A stretch of 11,116 bases of DNA. Origin: Clostridium sp. CAG:1013 (lineage in GTDB: Bacteria > Bacillota > Clostridia > Oscillospirales > Acutalibacteraceae). A program made the translations under genes and the position numbers. Below are positions 7,406 through 11,116 of the stretch, piece after piece; position 1 is the stretch's first letter; every line of letters begins with the position of its first letter. The stretch lies in contig HF972641.1 of assembly GCA_000432995.1 (NCBI GenBank), forward strand, positions 33,744 through 44,859, read 5' to 3'. Below the pieces are notes generated by a model, which saw only the letters and a list, made by a program, of their open reading frames with translations, ran no database searches and was not told where the DNA came from.

Positions 7406-8962
7406 TTATCTTTTACGCTTAAAGACGAAAAACGCGATGGAACCAACCAGAATACATACAACTATCACTATGCCTGCAATTTTTTCGGCATCTGTACTGC
7501 CCAAATTGTCCTCGTCTGTTTTTGCCGGTTCCGAGTCCTCCTCAAAATCCGTCTCCTGAACCATCTCTTCGCTTTCTTCCGGTTGTAGGTCCGTCATGGT
7601 GCCGCTTGGTGGTGAAGTACTGGCTGGAGGTGTAGGATCATTGGAATTCGAGGATTGGTCCGTGTTTTCTGCGCCGCCATGGCTCTCCGATTCTGGCTTC
7701 GATGATGGATCCGGAGATTTCAAAGGTGAAGTGTCGTCTACATGATCTGTTTCCGGCGTGCTGCTAGAAAGCTGGTCTTCGCCTTCGTTGGGACTGGTTT
7801 CACCGCCCCGGCCGCCTTCAATATCAGCCGAGGTAAAAATAAGATCGTCGCTTAATTGGAGTACATCGGAGTAAAGCTCTGTACCGTCATCTAAAATCTG
7901 AAGCAGCTGATAATATTTGGGTCGCTCCTGTGCGGGATCCGATTTATCATAGGAAAGTATCCAGGAAAAACTTTCGTTTTCCGCTACTTCAACAGGCGCA
8001 TATCCATCTGTGCCTGTAATATCGGTCCAGTTTTTGCCGTCATCAGAAGATTGGATATATATGGTTCCCGCCTGAGAGGATTCACCATACATAAATACCA
8101 TATCGTACCATTGTGTCGCAGAGTCCAGATATACGTTCAGAAAAAACGGGCGTGTATCCGACTCCCAAACGACAAGACACTTGGGCGCGTAGTCCCCATA
8201 CTGAGAATATCCGTCTGCAAATTGACCTTGCACCAGGGTCCTTTTGTGTTCGGTGGGGAATGTTGTTTCGTCCCAAATAACAGGAACCTCTTCGTCATAT
8301 TCCTGATGGTCACGATTTACGACGGACATTACTTGGTCGGGAAGCATGTCAGCAGTAAATTCTGCGCCGTCCGGCACACGGACAATGGGCAATTTTTCAC
8401 AGTCATAGCGCCAATATGCCGCGGCAGTCATTGTTTGCGGAGAAATAATTTGACCGGTACAGGAAAAAGCAGGAAGTCCCATATCTTCTTGGCTTCCGTA
8501 TACCAGAAAAGCCCCTTCTTCCTGTATCACAGCGATCCCATTTTCACCGGCGTCAAGACAAAGACTGATAAGCCACAGTTCTCCTCCCGGATAAACATGA
8601 AGGAGTTCCTGTTGACTGCCATCCCCCCGAATCGTTAAAAACGGCCAGAGTTCCAGATACCCTTCTACATAGATCGTATGCCCTTGGGTTTCAATGACCA
8701 CTTCTTTGCGGTACCTTGCGTTATTATACGTGAAAGACCCTTCGGCAGGAACGGTAATATCCTGTGTCAAAACAAGAGTGCCGCCAGTGCTTTGCATTTG
8801 ATTCAGTGATGAAGTAAACTCATCAAAGGAGGAAACTTCCACATATTTTTCCCCATCCTGTCCCTGTGCATAAGAGACAAAGGGGAAGAAAATAACAATC
8901 AAAAGAGACACAAGGCATGGTATAATCAATTTGTGGTACCGAAAAGTTCGCGGAGTTTCCAT
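7406..8962 (-). CDS. Secreted membrane-anchored surface protein with beta-helix-like region
   Basis: 518 aa; not assigned to a named gene. The signal peptide covers 1-32, with a hydrophobic core and SYA before Gln33. Residues about 40-175 read as a parallel beta-helix (pectin-lyase-like) fold: STGGTLVLTQDITV, HTIYVEGYLELWPFLTI, HVYPGGELWLISL and GAFLVYG are short repeated strands with turn glycines. Residues about 245-370 include IYIQSSDDGKNWTDIT, which resembles F5/8 type C (discoidin) domains; this match is tentative. Residues about 385-485 are a Ser/Pro/Glu/Asp-rich stalk. A transmembrane helix (494-514) and KRKR end the protein. LGSTD (487-491) sits where an LPXTG motif would be but lacks Pro and Gly, so simple membrane anchoring is the safer reading. 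AAAGGA (8975-8970) lies 7 nt before the ATG. It converges on the regulator gene and diverges from the kinase gene. A role as accessory sensor or adhesin is speculation. Confidence 0.85.
   Translation of the reverse strand: METPRTFRYHKLIIPCLVSLLIVIFFPFVSYAQGQDGEKYVEVSSFDEFTSSLNQMQSTGGTLVLTQDITVPAEGSFTYNNARYRKEVVIETQGHTIYVEGYLELWPFLTIRGDGSQQELLHVYPGGELWLISLCLDAGENGIAVIQEEGAFLVYGSQEDMGLPAFSCTGQIISPQTMTAAAYWRYDCEKLPIVRVPDGAEFTADMLPDQVMSVVNRDHQEYDEEVPVIWDETTFPTEHKRTLVQGQFADGYSQYGDYAPKCLVVWESDTRPFFLNVYLDSATQWYDMVFMYGESSQAGTIYIQSSDDGKNWTDITGTDGYAPVEVAENESFSWILSYDKSDPAQERPKYYQLLQILDDGTELYSDVLQLSDDLIFTSADIEGGRGGETSPNEGEDQLSSSTPETDHVDDTSPLKSPDPSSKPESESHGGAENTDQSSNSNDPTPPASTSPPSGTMTDLQPEESEEMVQETDFEEDSEPAKTDEDNLGSTDAEKIAGIVIVVCILVGSIAFFVFKRKR
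8918..8926 (+). promoter_or_regulatory. Extended -10 promoter for the kinase, inside the neighbouring gene
   Basis: TGGTATAAT is a perfect extended -10 (TG-N-TATAAT) on the plus strand. It lies within the signal-peptide codons of the opposing surface-protein gene, about 70 bp before the kinase ATG. The -35 position is not consensus, which extended -10 promoters tolerate. The predicted start of transcription is near 8933. Confidence 0.55.
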
Positions 8963-8984
8963 CCTATTTTCCTTTCAAATCTGT

Positions 8985-8989
8985 GAGGT
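8985..8989 (+). promoter_or_regulatory. Ribosome binding site that decides the kinase start
   Basis: GAGGT lies 5 nt before ATG 8995. The alternative in-frame GTG at 8983 has no Shine-Dalgarno before it and itself overlaps this site, so 8995 is preferred. Confidence 0.65.
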
Positions 8990-8994
8990 ATTCT

Positions 8995-10989
8995 ATGATC
9001 AAAACTATGACGTTCCGAGCTTTTTTAACGGTTTTTCTTGCCTGTATTATGGCATCCACGCTGTTTGGCCTATTATATCATTTTGATAACAAGTATAACA
9101 CGAACGTCGAAATATCTCAAGACGGCGCGGTTTTACTCCCTGATTTTCAAAATGAGCATGGCATGCATTCTGATGAAATCACCTGGCTGGTACAAGGATG
9201 GGACTTTTACCCCGACCAGATGATCTATCCCGGTGACTCCGCGGGAGAATCGAAATCCATATACATTGGACAGTACTTTAGCTTTGCCCAATTTCACGAA
9301 GACGGATCCCCTTATGGCACCGGTACATATCGCCTAAAGGTACGTGGAAACGGAAATTATACTATGCTGATTCCGGAAGTCTTTTCCGCGTGCGTTGTAT
9401 ATGTAGACGGCGAACAAATAACATCCTCCGGTTCTATTTCTCCCTATAAGCCGTATATAAAAGACCTTGTGTTTTCTTTTGTAGTAAATGGAGAAGCAGA
9501 AATCCTGATACAAACAACCAACTATTCTCACTATTATTCCGGCATCACCTATCCTCCGGCGATTGGCAGCAGTGAAGCGATAAGCCGTCTCATCACCATA
9601 CGCATGTTATTTTACGGCTTTCTCGTTTTCACCTCGCTTGCATTGGCGCTGTTTGCTGCTGTGATATGGTGCGGTACAAATAAAAACAGGGCTTCCAATG
9701 AAAATTGCTGGCTTGGGCTCTTGGGATTATCCTTCTCGCTGAGGGTATGTTACCCGTTTATACACATGCTGGGAATTTCCGGAGGGAATCTGGCATATGT
9801 ACTGGAGACAACCATGGCGTCATTTGGATTATTCTGTATTGCACGCACAGTTTCTCTGATCTGCCTAAAAACAGATACTTTACCGGAACGTATCCTCAAG
9901 GGGATTACCGGCGGATTTGTTTTGATAGGATTGGTGTTTTCTTTATGGATGACGAAATACTTGCCAGGATTTGTACCGGTATATGGCCAGATACTGTATT
10001 GGTACAAGGCGCTGATTGCCGTCACCATGACCTTGCTTGTGGTCCGCCAGTTTCTGAAAAGAAAATCCGGGCAAATACTCCTTTTGCTTACAGGTTTGCT
10101 GGTGTATTCCCTGTCCCTTATCTTTCACGCGCTGTGTCTTGGTCATTTTGAACCGGCTTATACGGGGTGGTTTGAAGAGTGGGGGACATTCATTCTGGTT
10201 ATGTGTTTTGCTGTCCGTATGGCTTTGAGAAATATGGAGATTATCCGTGAGAACCGCCATTTAAACGAACATTTACAGGAAGAGATCGCACACAAAACGG
10301 AATCTCTATCCAAGCTGCTGGAAGAAAGAAGAATGCTTTTATCCGGGTTTGCCCACGATCTCAAAACACCAATCACATCTATCACGACATTTACACGCCT
10401 TGTAGAGCTGGATAACACCCAGCTGGATGAGGAGTCCCGGCAATATCTCGATATTATCCGTCGAAAGACAAAAGAGATCCAGGAACAACTTAGTACAATC
10501 AATGAATTCACTCAGATTGACTCCACGCCGCCGGCCTTTGAAGCTCTTGATCTACGCGTGCTACTGCGTGATTTTTATTCCGGAAACAAACCGGATATCA
10601 ACGTTAGCGGTGTATCTTTTGAACTTTTGCTGCAGGACGATAAACCGGTCATGATATACGGAGACAAACGAAAACTAGTGAGTGTATTGCAGAACCTTGT
10701 GTTTAATGCGGTTAGTTTCACACCGGAAGGAGGAACTATCAGCCTTTGCCTTAATCAAGAAAAAGAATTTGCAATACTGCGTGTGAAAGATACTGGTTCT
10801 GGAATATCTGAAGAAGATATTCCCTATATATTCGACCGTCTTTTCACAAATCGGATCCATGAAAACAGCAACGGAATGGGACTTTTTATTGTAAAATCTA
10901 TTATTACCGAGCACAGAGGAACTATCGAAGTTGCTTCTGAGTTGGGGAAAGGTACTGTTTTTACCATCAGGCTGCCAGTCATGCAGTAA
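8995..10989 (+). CDS. 7TMR-DISM membrane sensor histidine kinase
   Basis: 664 aa from ATG 8995. A signal/transmembrane segment lies at about 5-27. Residues about 40-185 match the 7TMR-DISMED2 extracellular domain, a jelly-roll fold thought to bind carbohydrate-like ligands: GTYRLKVRG, IPEVFSACVVYVDGE and ILIQTTNYSHYYSG are typical. Seven hydrophobic helices follow between about 198 and 412. A charged, probably coiled-coil stretch at about 415-450 leads into the dimerisation/phospho-acceptor domain (FAHDLKTP, His454). The ATPase domain has its N-box Asn571 (NLVFNAVSF), the G1 box DTGSG (599-603), the F-box IFDRLF and the G2 box GMGLFIV (627-633). All catalytic boxes look intact, and no receiver domain is fused, so it needs a separate regulator. 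The OmpR-type protein encoded at 6616 on the same strand is the obvious candidate (inference). Its 5' end is only 32 bp from the divergent surface-protein gene. Confidence 0.93.
   Translation: MIKTMTFRAFLTVFLACIMASTLFGLLYHFDNKYNTNVEISQDGAVLLPDFQNEHGMHSDEITWLVQGWDFYPDQMIYPGDSAGESKSIYIGQYFSFAQFHEDGSPYGTGTYRLKVRGNGNYTMLIPEVFSACVVYVDGEQITSSGSISPYKPYIKDLVFSFVVNGEAEILIQTTNYSHYYSGITYPPAIGSSEAISRLITIRMLFYGFLVFTSLALALFAAVIWCGTNKNRASNENCWLGLLGLSFSLRVCYPFIHMLGISGGNLAYVLETTMASFGLFCIARTVSLICLKTDTLPERILKGITGGFVLIGLVFSLWMTKYLPGFVPVYGQILYWYKALIAVTMTLLVVRQFLKRKSGQILLLLTGLLVYSLSLIFHALCLGHFEPAYTGWFEEWGTFILVMCFAVRMALRNMEIIRENRHLNEHLQEEIAHKTESLSKLLEERRMLLSGFAHDLKTPITSITTFTRLVELDNTQLDEESRQYLDIIRRKTKEIQEQLSTINEFTQIDSTPPAFEALDLRVLLRDFYSGNKPDINVSGVSFELLLQDDKPVMIYGDKRKLVSVLQNLVFNAVSFTPEGGTISLCLNQEKEFAILRVKDTGSGISEEDIPYIFDRLFTNRIHENSNGMGLFIVKSIITEHRGTIEVASELGKGTVFTIRLPVMQ
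9072..9080 (-). promoter_or_regulatory. Extended -10 promoter for the beta-helix protein, inside the kinase gene
   Basis: On the minus strand TGATATAAT (9080-9072) is a perfect extended -10 within the first 30 codons of the kinase. It would give a 5' leader of about 100 nt before the ATG at 8962. A second weaker candidate, TGCCATAAT, lies at 9054-9046. Neither has a good -35. Confidence 0.45.
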
Positions 10990-11116
10990 AAAACGAAACA
11001 TCTATTTGCTTTCAAAAAATTGATAGATTACCTTCACAGATAGATATAACCCGGCCGCTTTCTGTCTTTTTCAATGCTGAAAATGCTTATTTTCATATTC
11101 GATGGAGCCTTTCAGC
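10990..11116. other. Non-coding tail after the kinase, with a small hairpin
   Basis: No open frame of note is seen. TGAAAAT (11078-11084) and ATTTTCA (11089-11095) form a perfect 7-bp stem with loop GCTT, without a clear T-tract on either strand, so I do not call it a terminator. A wider pair, GCTGAAA (11076-11082) and TTTCAGC (11110-11116), overlaps it and reaches the window end. No terminator for the kinase is evident here. Confidence 0.35.

Noticed and set aside
8051..8638. Plus-strand open frame of 195 codons
   Set aside because: It lies opposite the signal-peptide-bearing surface protein, which has a clear ribosome site and domain layout. No recognisable family features.
11078..11095. 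Terminator after the kinase
   Set aside because: The 7-bp AT-rich stem has no T-tract on either side and lies about 90 bp past the stop codon.

Overview
The window looks like an accessory cell-surface locus from a Gram-positive, low-to-mid GC Firmicute, most likely a gut-associated member of the Clostridia. That placement is inferred. It rests on a class C sortase, a very large secreted protein with InlB-type B-repeats and a SpaA/Cna_B-like domain, purine-rich Shine-Dalgarno sites, and a 7TMR-DISM histidine kinase. By eye, the surface-protein gene is more GC-rich than the regulatory genes.

Layout. Positions 1-5369 (minus strand) hold the first 1,789 codons of a giant secreted adhesin whose 3' end lies outside the window. 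Its start overlaps the end of a class C sortase gene (5350-6315, minus), so sortase and substrate form a translationally coupled operon. A 300-bp divergent intergenic region (6316-6615) carries the operon leader and candidate promoters for both sides. An OmpR/PhoB-type response regulator follows on the plus strand (6616-7308) and ends at a bidirectional terminator (7354-7391). Converging on that terminator from the other side is a minus-strand gene (7406-8962) for a secreted, membrane-anchored protein with a beta-helix-like region and a Ser/Pro/Glu stalk. Only 32 bp from its start codon, and diverging from it, begins a plus-strand sensor histidine kinase (8995-10989) with a carbohydrate-binding-like extracellular domain and seven transmembrane segments. 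The last 127 bp show no gene.

How the parts may work together (inference): the kinase and regulator would form a two-component system split by the opposing surface-protein gene. It would sense an extracellular ligand and control the adjacent sortase/adhesin operon. The anchored beta-helix protein could be an accessory surface protein or co-sensor. Kinase and beta-helix genes appear to be driven by promoters that each lie inside the other's coding sequence, so their 5' transcripts would be antisense to each other over about 130 bp. No mobile element, tRNA, rRNA or CRISPR array was seen.
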